DNA of 64,000 nt from Larix kaempferi. Taxonomy: Eukaryota > Streptophyta > Pinopsida > Pinales > Pinaceae. The first letter of the stretch is position 1, and every line of letters begins with the position of its first letter. Below the pieces are notes generated by a model. That model saw nothing but the letters and a program-made list of their open reading frames with translations, was not told where the DNA came from and searched no databases. Location: NCBI GenBank assembly GCA_027924585.1, contig BSBM01000140.1, positions 5,534,001 to 5,598,000 of the forward strand, in the 5' to 3' direction. Positions 11,951-22,693 of the stretch are shown in pieces. Position numbers and translations under genes: made by a program.

Positions 11951-13235
11951 CTCAGTTTCAAAATATTATATTGAAATAAAATGATTTTTTTTTTGTCAAT
12001 TTTAAATGATAAAATAAATATGAAAAAAATCCATTTACATTATTATATAAAATTGATGTCCATATTCAAATATTGCATATCTTAAAACAATGGTAAATTT
12101 ATTTTTTTTCTTTATGCATATCTTAAAACAATGGTATAAAAAATCTTTTATAAAAAGTTATATGAAATAATATATATGGTTCTCTTTTTGTAGTATTCAT
12201 TATATATTTACTTGTATAAAATATAATTAATAATTTGTTTATATAAATGTTGATTTATATTGTCATATAAAGTTAAAGTTGACATTTATAGCTCAACATT
12301 TCATATCTTAAAGTAATGGTGTAGAAACACTTTTGTAAAGGGTCATATGAAATAACTTTTATATGATATTTAGTTTTCATATATATAAATTGTATGCATC
12401 GAATTATATAAAATATATTTAAATATTTATTATTTATAGTATTTATATAAATGGTATCCATCTAATTACATAAAATATATTTAAATATTTATTATTTATA
12501 TAAATTATATGCATCTAATTACATAAAATGTATTTACATATTTATTATTTATATTTTTCTTGTTGTACTCATAAAGTACCAATGCGATGGGTGATTAAGA
12601 TAGCTAGTTGCATGTTGTAATTATATTATAAAATATTTGATTAAAATATTTTTAAAATTGTATAACAATCTTAAAATATCCAATTTCAAGATAGATCTAG
12701 AATTTTTCAATAATTATTTTTGTGATAATCATTTTGATATTTAACTATAAATAAATTGTTATATTTATTATACATTCATAATTAAATAATGTTATAACTT
12801 GCAAATCGCATCCATTCGGCAGTAAACGTTGATAGGTTAATTCTTTAATTATAAAAAGAAATTCATTATTACATCGATATGCGTTAGAATGAACACTTAT
12901 CAGTGTTATTCTCTCCACTTTTGGGAATGGAGGTCAATCTCTAAAATCCCAAAAATTCAGGAAGATTCATGGTCATTGTCCTTGGTTAAGAACCTAACTA
13001 ATATTAACTAATGCTAAATATATAGTTAGATATTTGCAATATGTTAGGGATTGGAAAATTTTCATCGGCTACCTTGAATAATCGCATAGTTGTTTTAGTA
13101 TATATTCTCGTTCTCGGTATTTCAGTTTTAATTTCATTCCATGCGCTAATATTCTCCCACTAAATTTTCATGGCAGTTCGAGCTACATCATTTGACTACA
13201 TTAGAATGGAAGGGACCTTCTATTTATGTAGTCAT
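11951..13235. other. AT-rich spacer with small tandem repeats
   Basis: No gene. 'catatcttaaaacaatggt' occurs at about 12076 and 12116, and a variant at 12301. Three copies of a ~65-bp unit around 'atatttaaatatttattat' lie between about 12410 and 12550. The remainder is low-complexity AT. Confidence 0.6.
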
Positions 13236-13472
13236 TGTTAAGAATTGTAATCTCACTAGTCCACTACCCGTCATCAGTGCATTAATTTGTTGAGTGATTA
13301 GTTTTTTAGTTTGACTAGGACACTTTGATGTCCCATAGTATTATCTGTTCCATGGTATTTTCCAGTGGTTTTTGGTGTGATGTAATCCTATATAAGCTTA
13401 TGGTTAATATTGAGAAGGAAATCTATTACCTATAGTGTTTTTCCTCTTCTTGCTTTGTTAAATACTTTAACA
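13236..13472 (+). repeat. 5' LTR of the gag-only element
   Basis: 237-bp LTR, TGTTAAGAATTG...TTTAACA, with a TATA-like TATATAAG at about 13389-13396. It matches 15646-15824 at high identity up to 'ggttaatattg'. Confidence 0.85.
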
Positions 13473-13506
13473 TGGTATTAGAGTTGCATGGCCTAATCCA
13501 TAACTA

Positions 13507-13872
13507 TTGATTTGGGGTAAGACTTTTTACACAGTGGAAAGAACACACACGAGACGAGAACACATCAGCGTGAAGGATTTTCTTCACAGCATCTTCATAG
13601 CATTGGGTCGTATTTATATTTTTTATTTTTTCCTTTGGAAGCATCGATGCAGCTGTCCATATCGGGAATTGCGGCACTCTCTGATCGACGCATCTGTTGC
13701 ACAGAAGGAACGTGTCACTAACGCACCTGTTGTTCAAGAGGAGCACGGCATTGATGCACCCTCTACACAGATGAATTGCAACACTGATGCATTTGTTGTT
13801 AAGGGAAAGTGCGGCGATCACTGTTCACTTACACAAATTTTTCCCGACACACCCTGTGACGCACTATGCTAG
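13507..13872 (+). repeat. Leader of gag-only element with ~33-bp tandem repeats
   Basis: This follows the primer-binding site. Around 13685-13810 a ~33-bp unit is repeated about four times ('gacgcatctgttgca', 'acgcacctgttgttc', 'atgcaccctctacac', 'atgcatttgttgtt'). The frame reads through with repeated DA/NAP-type peptides, but I see no known domain and no sign that it is translated. Confidence 0.5.
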
Positions 13873-14452
13873 AAAGACAGAGTGCGACACTTTGTTAAAG
13901 GATATGCATCACAGGGGATTCACTCAATAAACCGCTATCATAGCACGTTCGTTTGTGGAATATGAAACAATACCCCTAATTTCACTAAATATTGGAAAAT
14001 ACCTTCCAAAATATATTAGCAATATCATTTTTAGGTTTTCATGAATATTTAATACTACAATATGAATGAACGTTTTATTATATTTCCTTCTAGTGAAGCC
14101 CCCGTGATATGAATCCTTTATCAATTATATAGAACCAGTATTGAAGAGAAAGTATTGCTGATGCTGAGCCAAAATATTGGACAACGTTCCAGCATTATTC
14201 AGATCAGATTGAAGAAGATCGAGTCTTGCAGATATCGATCAAAGAAGAGCCTGTGTAGAAAAGGGCAGAGAAGATATGAAGATTCCATCATAGTTTTCAT
14301 CAAAATTTCCAAGGATTTGAAGTCTGAAGGACCGTTGTTATCTAAGAAGAAACGATCAAGAAGATCGAATCTTGAAGATGGTGCTAGAAGAGCTACCAGA
14401 AGAAATTGAAGAGGTAAGAAATCTATTAACTTCAATAAGGTCATGATAGACC

Positions 14453-15565
14453 TTTGACAGAACCAATTATGATCAATGGGCATTAAAAATAAGGACTTTG
14501 TTAAGGTCACAAGATTTGTTGCACTTTGTAGTTGAAGAGGATCATATTGATCTATCAGCATTTGAGAATTTGACAGAGTATCGGAAAGAAAGAATACAAG
14601 TTTTTTCCTTAAGTCTCATACAAAACAATATAGAATATTCCATTTTTCGCAGCATTGCTGAAGTTTATACCCCAAAAGAATCATGGGATTTATTGAAGGC
14701 CGATTTTAGTGAAGGGGAACCGGTTATAGAAGAAGATGACTTTGCAAGATAGGTAAAGCACCAGGAATCCCACAATGAAGTGGAAGATAGTCAAGAAGGT
14801 TGTGTTTATGAATTTGCAAGCCACGCAAAGCACCAATAATCCCATAGTGTAGTGGAAGACAACCAAGAAGACTGTGTTTATGAGGCAGCCAGTGATCAAA
14901 TAAGCCAATCAAAGCTAGTTGATCTAGCTCTGTTTGATGATGACAATGAAGACAAATCTGTCAATGTAGAAGTCTAGAGTGACGTGAGTGATAGTGTCTC
15001 AGAGAAAGAGACAGTTGATAGTAGCATAGAAGTTGCACCAACAGATAGTCCATCACGAAACTAGGAAACCAAAATTTTGAGGGAGCTATATCAACATATT
15101 CCTATTATTAATGAGCAACTACAATATGCTATGTTTCCCTATCAACCCATAGTTTTTGAGGTAGCAGTAAAGGATTCAAAGTGGATTAATGAGAATGAGG
15201 AACACGAAGATGTGAATGCTCTCCAAGAAGAGTTGAAAATCATTGAAATAAGAGGAGAGGAAGATGAGGAACACAAAGATGTGATTTCTCTCCAAGAAGA
15301 GCTGAAAAATATTCATGTTTTTAACAAAAAATTTCAGTGTGCAGGTAAATTGGATAGCAACATAAAATATGTTGAAACAAAAGAAGAAGAAGTGTTGCAC
15401 TATGTTCCAGTACCAATGAAAATCAATGAAACTATTTATTTTGCATAAGCTAAAAAAGACGTTGAACAACACCTACTTAGCATCAAGATTAAGAAAACAA
15501 AGAAGAAGCAGTTCAAGTACACACCAAGGAAGAAAGTAAAGATGAAGTTTTTGAATGAAATGTAA
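14453..15565 (+). pseudogene. Gag-like gene with extended acidic tail, five stops
   Basis: One plus-strand frame runs from 14453 to 15565. It begins FDRTNYDQWALKIRTLL and continues to YTPKESWDLL, the pattern of the DUF4219/UBN2-type gag of copia elements. It then changes to an acidic region with a duplicated ~24-residue unit (both copies hold VED-QE-CVYE), a second repeat pair (EEHEDVNALQEELK and EEHKDVISLQEELK) and a very basic end rich in KKTKKKQ. The stops are TAG at about 14750, TAA at 14838, TAG at 14976 and 15063, and TAA at 15446, all in this frame. There is no CCHC knuckle and no pol. The original start is lost. Confidence 0.72.
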
Positions 15566-15634
15566 GCCTAGCTGAGACATAGACCAGCATGCCTCCTTTT
15601 GCATTGATAGTGCTGAGAATATTGTCCCAGTTGA

Positions 15635-15824
15635 GATTAAGGGGGTGTCTTAAGAATTGTAATCTCACCGGTCCACTACCCGTCATCAGTGCATTAATTA
15701 GTTGAGTGATTAGTTGTTTAGTTTGACTAAGAAACTTTGATGTCCCATAGTATTATCTGTCCCATGGTATATACCAGTGGTTTTTGATGTGATGTAATCC
15801 TATATAAGCTTATGGTTAATATTG
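15635..15824 (+). repeat. Polypurine tract and truncated 3' LTR of gag-only element
   Basis: 'gattaaggggg' at 15635-15645 is followed by the LTR starting TGTCTTAAGAATTG. Homology with the 5' LTR stops abruptly after 'aatattg' at 15824, so the R/U5 end is gone. The sequence beyond is unrelated. Confidence 0.8.
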
Positions 15825-17059
15825 TATCTTCTCCGAATTAACCTTTCCATTCCTGACATCTCTGACCTCATGGTGCAGGTGATAGATAAATTCTTCCTTT
15901 CATACAACTGAAGCCCCAAATTCATTAAGCTACAACAAATGAAGATATACTTTAGAGATCCAAAAACGCAACCGAAAACTTAAACTTGTAGAAGAAGCAA
16001 CACTCTGCTACATAAATTGTTGATAATCAGAGGAACGACTTACATGAACACAAACCATAAACCCTAATTGCTGAGAATTTAACCCAATCATTCGATTTAG
16101 ATTTCTGGAGTATCGAAACCTTGAGAACTTTCCTTTACCAATGGGCCTGTTATGCTCGGTTTCAGAACCAAAAATTGATAAACAACATACTTATGGAATG
16201 ATTTGTATGAAAATGCGATTTCAAACAATGTTTCTCCATGCTCTTTAATGAATAGATAACTCATAGCTTTCATGCTGTACTCCAATTCATGAAACAATAG
16301 TAGAGACAATGCTTTTGAAGTAAGTAATTTCATGAATATAATATCTGAGGGGACGAAATTGATTATCCAATTCCAGAAAAATTATTCATTATTTTCATTA
16401 AGACTAGAGTCCAACCTCTTTCAATGTTTTCGTTGTTCTTAAATACATAGAGAATTCATTTTTTTGAGATCCACTTAGGTAGGACTGAATAATTTGATTC
16501 TAACTATAACCCAAAATCCTGCGTAAATATCCTATCTAATCTATATGTTGTCATACACATCAACATTATAATTCAAGGAGGATTCGACCTCTCATCATTT
16601 TAACTAAATCTAATACTTGGAGGTAAGATTATCTAAGGTAACCGCGTACAATTTAACAAGGTTTCCACAAAATATGCGCTTAATTTATTTGTGCAACTCG
16701 AGAGCATTTCGGTGGCGATACTCCCAATGAGGTAAACTGCAATGAAAATAATCCTCACGGTTTCAACCTCTCATCATTTTAACTAAATCTAATACTTGGA
16801 GGTTGAGATTTCGAAATCTTAGAAACAGAACGGGAGTTGCTTGGGTATGGTTGTATTCGTAAACACATGCTTACGTGTTGAGGAAAGAGAAACTTCTAGT
16901 GATCTTAGTTACAATTTTCTTCTTAGAATTGCATTAACCGCCTCAATTTCGTAGAAAAATTCATCTGCTTAGAATACACCTTTATATATATGTATATATA
17001 TTGTAGGGTCGGAAGAATTAATAATGTATTGCAAAAATTGAATTTAAAACATTGTTGGG
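15825..17059. other. Spacer with one direct repeat
   Basis: No gene recognised. A 37-bp direct repeat starting 'ctctcatcattttaacta' and ending 'tacttggaggt' is present at about 16591-16627 and 16768-16804, roughly 175 bp apart, each preceded by a variant of 'gattcgacct'/'gtttcaacct'. A 'tatatatatgtatatatat' run lies at 16984-17002. Confidence 0.55.
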
Positions 17060-18100
17060 ATTGTGTATATTAATTGTCAATTTGGACTCTTATGATGAGA
17101 AGGAGTCATTCTTGCAACTGTGTGATTCGAAACTCCTGAATTTATGAGAATAGTTGTATAATTCAAAACACTTTTCATGAGTGCATGACCTCTTTCTGCA
17201 TGATCATTATTTTCCTTCTTCCTTGTGTCATCTGGAAGAGTAATGTTTTTTTTTCTCCAAGACAAGGGCCATCTGATCAATAGTTTTCTTCATGCATGAG
17301 CTTTATGGATGAAATCCCCTACCATAGTAAGAACACTATGTCTTCTCTTTGCCCTTTTGCTTGTCTTTTCTTGAACCAGAGGGTTCATCTGACTGCTTGG
17401 TCTTCTCCTTTTGCTTGGGATGATCAAACTTGGTCTTCTCTTTCTTTTGCTTTCCTTTACCATTCATAGCTTTGGGTACTCCATCAAATAGGGCTTGATC
17501 TTTGGAGGATTGTATGGACCCCATCTGAACAAGTTTGTCATGCTCTTTTGTTAAGGACTCAGTGAAGGCATTCAAGGTACGCATCTTCCAATTCGGATTG
17601 GTGATTTTTTTCGAATGGAAAGTAGAGACAAACACTAAATAATGTTTTCCTAGCTTCATAAGGATAGAAAGAATCAATTGCTCATCTTTCTTCACAACTT
17701 TACATTGCTTCAACTGAAGCACCAAATGCTTGAACTTGGTGAAAAACTCATTGATGTTCTCAAAATTCTCAGGATTTAGGGAAATCAGTTCATTCTCCAA
17801 CTGATAAGGCCACATCTCATCCTGCTTGCCAAAGAGTTTAGCAAGTTGTTCGCATACTTCTTTTGGAGTCGACAATCCACTGAGATGGAAAATAAGATAC
17901 TTCGAAATATTGAGACAAAAGAAAACCATAAGCATCATCAAACTTATTGAAGTATTTGAACTTCTCTACTGCAATATAGGCTTTGGTTCTAGGCCCATAG
18001 TGACTTTGTCGAATCCTTTCGAGCGCATCGCTATATCTATATCATTCTTCCACTAATGATAGTTGAAAGGAGTAAGGAAATTTTGTGAAGAAGAGTCCAT
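17060..18100 (-). pseudogene. Copia gag and start of protease, 5' fragment
   Basis: Gag starts at the ATG at 18100 (MDSSSQNFLTPFNYH, then a stop where W would be expected) and passes through a UBN2-type domain in the frame 17941-17336, including QLENELISLNPENF, which matches family A gag closely. A lysine-rich linker follows. Further on, in a different frame (17280-17077), comes the segment leading to the protease site. Here the motif reads LINSGVSNH: the catalytic Asp of DSG is Asn (codon at 17140-17142). Homology ends at about 17060, so integrase, reverse transcriptase and the 3' LTR are missing. Confidence 0.82.
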
Positions 18101-18438
18101 TTATGTTGTAGCGAATGCGATATGAGACTGTGAGAAACCTGCAATCACAAACAAACAAGAACTGTTTAGGTCGACAACCGGCACTTTTCAAGTTGCATCA
18201 CACCCAGCATAGACTATCAAGCAAGATTGAAGAGTTGGATGCACAATATCCAAGAATTATGTGGAAAAATTTCGGCTTCTGGTGTAGAGTTGGAATATTG
18301 TTTTAGCAAACTTGCTCAATTTTCATATGTGTTCCAGGTGCAGAAAGAAATGGTGTAGAAGTGCAGAATCACTAGTGCAGAAATGTAGAAGTGAAAAAGT
18401 GCAGAAACATTGTAAAAAAGTTTCCTTATCCTACCATG

Positions 18439-18450
18439 GCTTTGATACAA
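18439..18450 (-). other. Degenerate primer-binding site of the gag fragment
   Basis: On the minus strand TTGTATCAAAGC, two changes from TGGTATCAGAGC. It lies between the gag leader and the presumed LTR end at 18451, and supports the fragment being the 5' part of a minus-strand copia. Confidence 0.65.
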
Positions 18451-19017
18451 TGTAAAATCTAAGCACAACATATCTATGAAACATAGACAACAATTACTAG
18501 AGATGCATGTAGCAAATAATATGTTAAAACACTGATGCAAAAGGTTTGTAGCAAATCATGCATTATCATTAACTCAGAAGATAATTGCAATATGTAACAA
18601 TGGCTACAATAATCCAAGCAATTCGAATTCCAGAGACGTCATTCGAATTGAATGCATGAAAATGGATTACTTGGGAGTTAACACCACTCGGCACATCAGT
18701 TAATCACTTAACTAATATGAAACTGACTCTAACAGACTTTGAAACTCTCTAACTGAGTCTAACTGAATCCAGAACTCAACTGCATGCCCAAAAATGGGGG
18801 AGGGAACCTTTTTGTTTGCAGTTAATAAATAGTAGGTGAAAATAACACCAAATGAAGTCAACTAGTATAGTAGGGTGCCTTCTAGTCTCCAGTTGGTTGA
18901 ATGAGCTAGTAAATGTTGTCAGTTGGACTGAGTAGTGCGCTTTAGTCACGCAAATCACTCCCTGAATGATGGAGGAGGCCTAGTTAACTGATAATGATGG
19001 CCCAGTTGACTCCCCGA
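18451..19017 (-). repeat. Probable 5' LTR piece, interrupted by copia family B
   Basis: The sequence starting TGTAAAATCTAAGC after the primer site is the expected inner end of a minus-strand 5' LTR. It runs to 19017, where copia family B entered, and resumes at 26059. Two similar segments with 'ggaggaggcc' sit on either side of the insertion ('tgatggaggaggcctag' before it, 'gtaggaggaggcccag' after it). The far LTR boundary is not defined because no partner LTR remains. Confidence 0.5.
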
Positions 19018-19597
19018 TGTTGATGTATTTGTAACTTCGGAAGATATTCACTTGTATATTACATTTGTACTTTATTGTATATACAACGGAGATGTATTAT
19101 TCCTCTGATTGGAAGTGTCATCATTTTTATTTGCAAGTGTCACAATTTACATTGTAAGCGTCATCATTTGTATTGATGGGTTATCAGACCACCAGTGTGG
19201 GGTTGGTCCTAGTTAGGTCATGTGGTTGGGTTATTAGACTTCATTAGCAAGTCGGACCTGATAAGTTATTGGAAGGTCAAGTCAGTGTATAAATAGAGAG
19301 GTTGTGTCTCTCATTCTATTCATTCACTCACTTCTCAAGCTCGCATAGCTAAGAGAGAAAGTGGCGCACAAGTGAAGGAAGAGGAGTATCTGCTAGAGAC
19401 ATCTCTTTGGGTTTGATCATTGTGATCTTGGTTTGTGGCTTATTCTATCTCTAAGGAAGTTGTGGGGTTTTTCACCTTCTTTTTTTTCCCAGGAAACTCT
19501 GTGTCTATTGTCTCTTGTGTTTATGATTGATATGTTGTACATGTTATTCTCTTCGTGATCCTAGATAATATTGAATGAAATTATCGAAAAATCAACA
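19018..19597 (+). repeat. 5' LTR of copia family B
   Basis: 580 bp, TGTTGATGTATTTG...AATCAACA. It carries a clear TATA box TATAAATAG at 19288-19296, the likely core promoter of the element. It is the partner of 25478-26058. Confidence 0.95.
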
Positions 19598-19609
19598 AGG
19601 TATCAGAGA
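19598..19609 (+). other. Primer-binding site of copia family B
   Basis: AGGTATCAGAGA directly after the 5' LTR, two mismatches to the iMet-type TGGTATCAGAGC. The leader (19610-20176) contains no gene; short stretches repeat 'aaggcgc(a/g)tctttct' at about 19718 and 20022. Confidence 0.8.
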
Positions 19610-20176
19610 TGACAAAAGAAGAAGGCACTGTGCAGCTGCGGAAGCTAGGGCTTCTTAATTTTTAGGTTTCTATCCACGGATCATCAAAGGCAAGAGGCTA
19701 GATTGACTCTCCTAGCAAAGGCGCATCTTTCTGTCGAGACAGAATTCAATTCTGAGCATTTTCAGTTTTTGGCCTGTCACTGCTACGAGAAATTAGGGTT
19801 TTACAGAAAGTTGAAATTTTTGGAATCTGATACCATGGCTGGAAGCTCCTTAGAAAAAATTTTAGAGCTCAAGATTGAACTTTTTGGTTGGGTAGAAGAC
19901 CGAGTTTGATCAAACCCTAGTTTGGGGTCCTATCCAATGAATCTGGAAGTTTCAAAGGCAATTTTGAGGGTTCAAATTTTGCAGATCTCAAAATCAGAGT
20001 ATACCAGCTTGACCAGCTCAGCAAGGCGCGTCTTTCTATCCTTTCAGAAGTTTGAAATTCAAAGTTTGAATTTTTAGGGTTTCTCTGACAAACCCTAATC
20101 TAGCTTCAAATCCAGTTTTCAGCAAATCAAGTGGTAAGACCTAAATCTTTTATTTCCATTTGAGTTTCTCATTAAA

Positions 20177-21109
20177 ATGTCTCACCACACCAAGCTTGAG
20201 GATAAGCTTGAAGGGGTTGATAATTTTCGAGCCTGGAAGTATAGGATTGGGTTAATCCTAGAAGAGAATGAGTTGGACACTTACATAAGTGATGAGGTTT
20301 CAGTTCCAGAGGGAGAAGAGGCTAAGGCCTTACGCAAGAAGAACTTGGTTAAAGCCAAGAGAATCATTGTTGATTCTATCAAGGACCATCTCATTCCCCA
20401 TGTGTCTTCCCTAAAGACACCTAAAGATATCTTTGACTCCTTGACCAAGTTGTTTGAAGGAAAGAACATAAATCGGAAGATGACTCTGCGGAACCAATTG
20501 AAAGGGGTAAAAATCCAGAATGGAGAGACCATCCAATCCTACTTTACTAAGGTCTCTCAAATCAAGGAACAACTTGAAGATGTGGATGAAGTAGTGGAGA
20601 ATGGAGAAATTGTTATGACCACATTGAATGGCCTACCTAGGTCATGGGACTCCTTCATCCAAGGAATCTGTGCAAGAAATAAATTGATCTCTTTCAGTAG
20701 AATCTAAGAGGAATGTTCACAAGAAGAAGCTAGGCTTGTAGCCCAAGAGGAAAATATGGGAACTGAAGACCAAGCCCTCACAGCACACACTAAAGGATGT
20801 ATCTTTAAGAGGGAGAAATCTCACAACAAGAAACATTCTCACTTCCATCATAAGAAGAAAGATCTCTCTCATGTTCGATGCTTTAGTTGTGATGAGAAAG
20901 GACACTTTGCTTCAGATTGTCCTAAGAAGAGGAAAGACTACAAGAAGAAGAACATCAAGAAGAGGCATCATGCTCATGCTGCTGAGGATGATGAACCTCC
21001 AAAGAAGAAAAATAGGGCAGAAAGGAGAGACTCTTCAAGTGAGGAAGAATATGTGCTGATCTCTGCTCTCACAAGTACTATCTCACATGGATGTGATGTT
21101 TGGATTTAA
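20177..21109 (+). pseudogene. Copia family B gag, with one stop
   Basis: It starts at the ATG MSHHTKLEDKLEGVDNF, a typical copia gag N-terminus (LEGxxNFRAWKYRI). A stop at about 20705 (after SFSRI) interrupts the frame; it continues as EECSQEEARLVAQEE and then through the frame 20756-21109. An intact CCHC knuckle, CFSCDEKGHFASDC, is encoded at 20879-20920, followed by a Lys/Arg/His-rich segment. The frame ends at HGCDVWI, exactly where the protease active site should start. Confidence 0.9.
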
Positions 21110-22690
21110 AGAATCCTTTGTAGACCTATCTAAACATGAGTCACCCCATAAGGTGAAACTTGGGGATGACTATCAATATCCCATAAAAGGAAGTGGTGAA
21201 GCCTCCTACAAGTTAGACTCTGGGAAGTCTTTAAAGATGCAAGATATTCTATATGTACCTGGACTCAAGAAGAACCTTCTCTCCATATCATCTTTGGATG
21301 CAAAGGGAATGAGAGTTGCATTTATAGATGGCCAAGTGCTCATGTGGCCAAAGGGTAAGACACTAGATGATGCAGTGGTGGTTGGAGACCAAGAGGGAGG
21401 ATTGTACAAATTGAAGGGACAACCTGAACATGCCATGGTACATGAATCCATGGAGCTAAGTGAACTTTGGCATAGAAGGCTTGCTCATGTGCACTATAGG
21501 GCACTACCAATTGCAATCAAAGAAGTAGAAGGTCTTCCTGAAATCCATTCAAAGCATGAAGGTATTTGCAAAGGATGTGCAAAAGGAAAGAACACAAAGA
21601 AGGCATTTCCAAGCAGTAAAAGCAAAGCAAAATGAATTTTGGAAATTATCCACTCAGATGTATGTGGTCCAATGTCATCCAGTTCTCTGAGTGGGTATGT
21701 ATACTTTGTTTCCTTCATCGATGATTTCTCTAGGAAGACTTGGTTTATTTCTTGAATAAAAAAGATGAAGTGTTTGATAAGTTCAAGGACTTCAAAGCCT
21801 TGATAGAAAATCAAACTGATAAGAAGATCAAGATATTTAGATCTGAAAATGGTGGAGAATTCACTTCAGGTGACTTCAAGAAGTTATGCAGTGATTCAAG
21901 GATTAAGAGAGAGTTGACTACTCCTTACAATCCAAAACAAAATGGATTTGTAGAAAGGAAGAATAGAACCATCATGGAAGCAACACGGGCAATGCTTCAT
22001 GACCATGATATTCCTATGCACCTATGGGCAGAAGCAGCAAGGACAACTATATATGTGCAGAACATAACACCTCATAAGATAGTTGACAACAAGACACTAT
22101 AAGAAGTTTTCTTTAGTAAGAAACCTGAAGTTAGCCATCTGAAGATATTTGGTTGTCCAGTATACACACACATTCCAAAGGAAAAGAGGACAAAGGTATA
22201 TCCTTCAGGAAATCAGAGCATCTTTGTGGGTTATAGTGAAAGCTCGAAGGCATACAAAATCTACTTTCCAGGGTTCAAGAAGATTGACATCAGTTGGGAT
22301 GTAACATTTTATGAAGAATCAACATACATCAAATCAAGGAAGACACTTGTTGAAGACAATGAAGAACCAAGGGTAACCAGAATTCAAGACACCACTATGA
22401 ATGAAGCAATTCCAGAAGAAGATCATGAAATTGAAGATCCACAAGAACCTGTAGATCCACCCCATGAGAAGAACTCTCACAAGAGGAAACCTGCATGGGC
22501 TAGAGAGCTCATCCAATATGCAGAAAGGTATGGTATTCCAGAAGAGGAATACAAAGAAAGGAAAAGGACAAGGTCACCTACTAGCTATGTTTCCTTGCTT
22601 TGTGACATTATGAACAAAGAACCTTACAGTTATGAGGAGGCAATGGAAAAGAAAGAATGGAAGGATGCGATGGTTGAGGAATACTAGTCG
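21087..22690 (+). pseudogene. Copia family B protease remnant and integrase
   Basis: The protease frame resumes at FKESFVDLSKHESPH after an out-of-frame deletion that removed the DSGA active-site motif. The pre-integrase region (LWHRRLAHVHYRAL with C-x2-C nearby) is followed by integrase. The first Asp is in IIHSDVCGP (codon 21657-21659). The second catalytic Asp is replaced by Glu (RSENGGEF, codon 21845-21847). The last Glu is in NGFVERKNRT. A stop at 21633-21635 and a frameshift near 21745 break the frame; the ORFs 21740-22102 and 22226-22687 cover the rest. It cannot be processed or integrate. Confidence 0.9.
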
Positions 22691-22693
22691 ATC

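Larger units (their letters stand above)
13236..15824 (+). mobile_element. Small gag-only copia-type element (TR-GAG-like)
   Basis: Non-autonomous LTR element of about 2.6 kb. The 5' LTR is 13236-13472, followed by a primer-binding site 'tggtattagagt', one base off the iMet-type motif over its first 11 bases. The 3' LTR starts at 15646 after the polypurine tract 'gattaaggggg'. It is cut at 15824, losing its last ~60 bp, so no target duplication can be read (the base string before the 5' LTR is GTCAT). The interior holds a single gag-like frame and no protease, integrase or reverse transcriptase. Such elements need proteins made by an autonomous relative. Confidence 0.82.
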
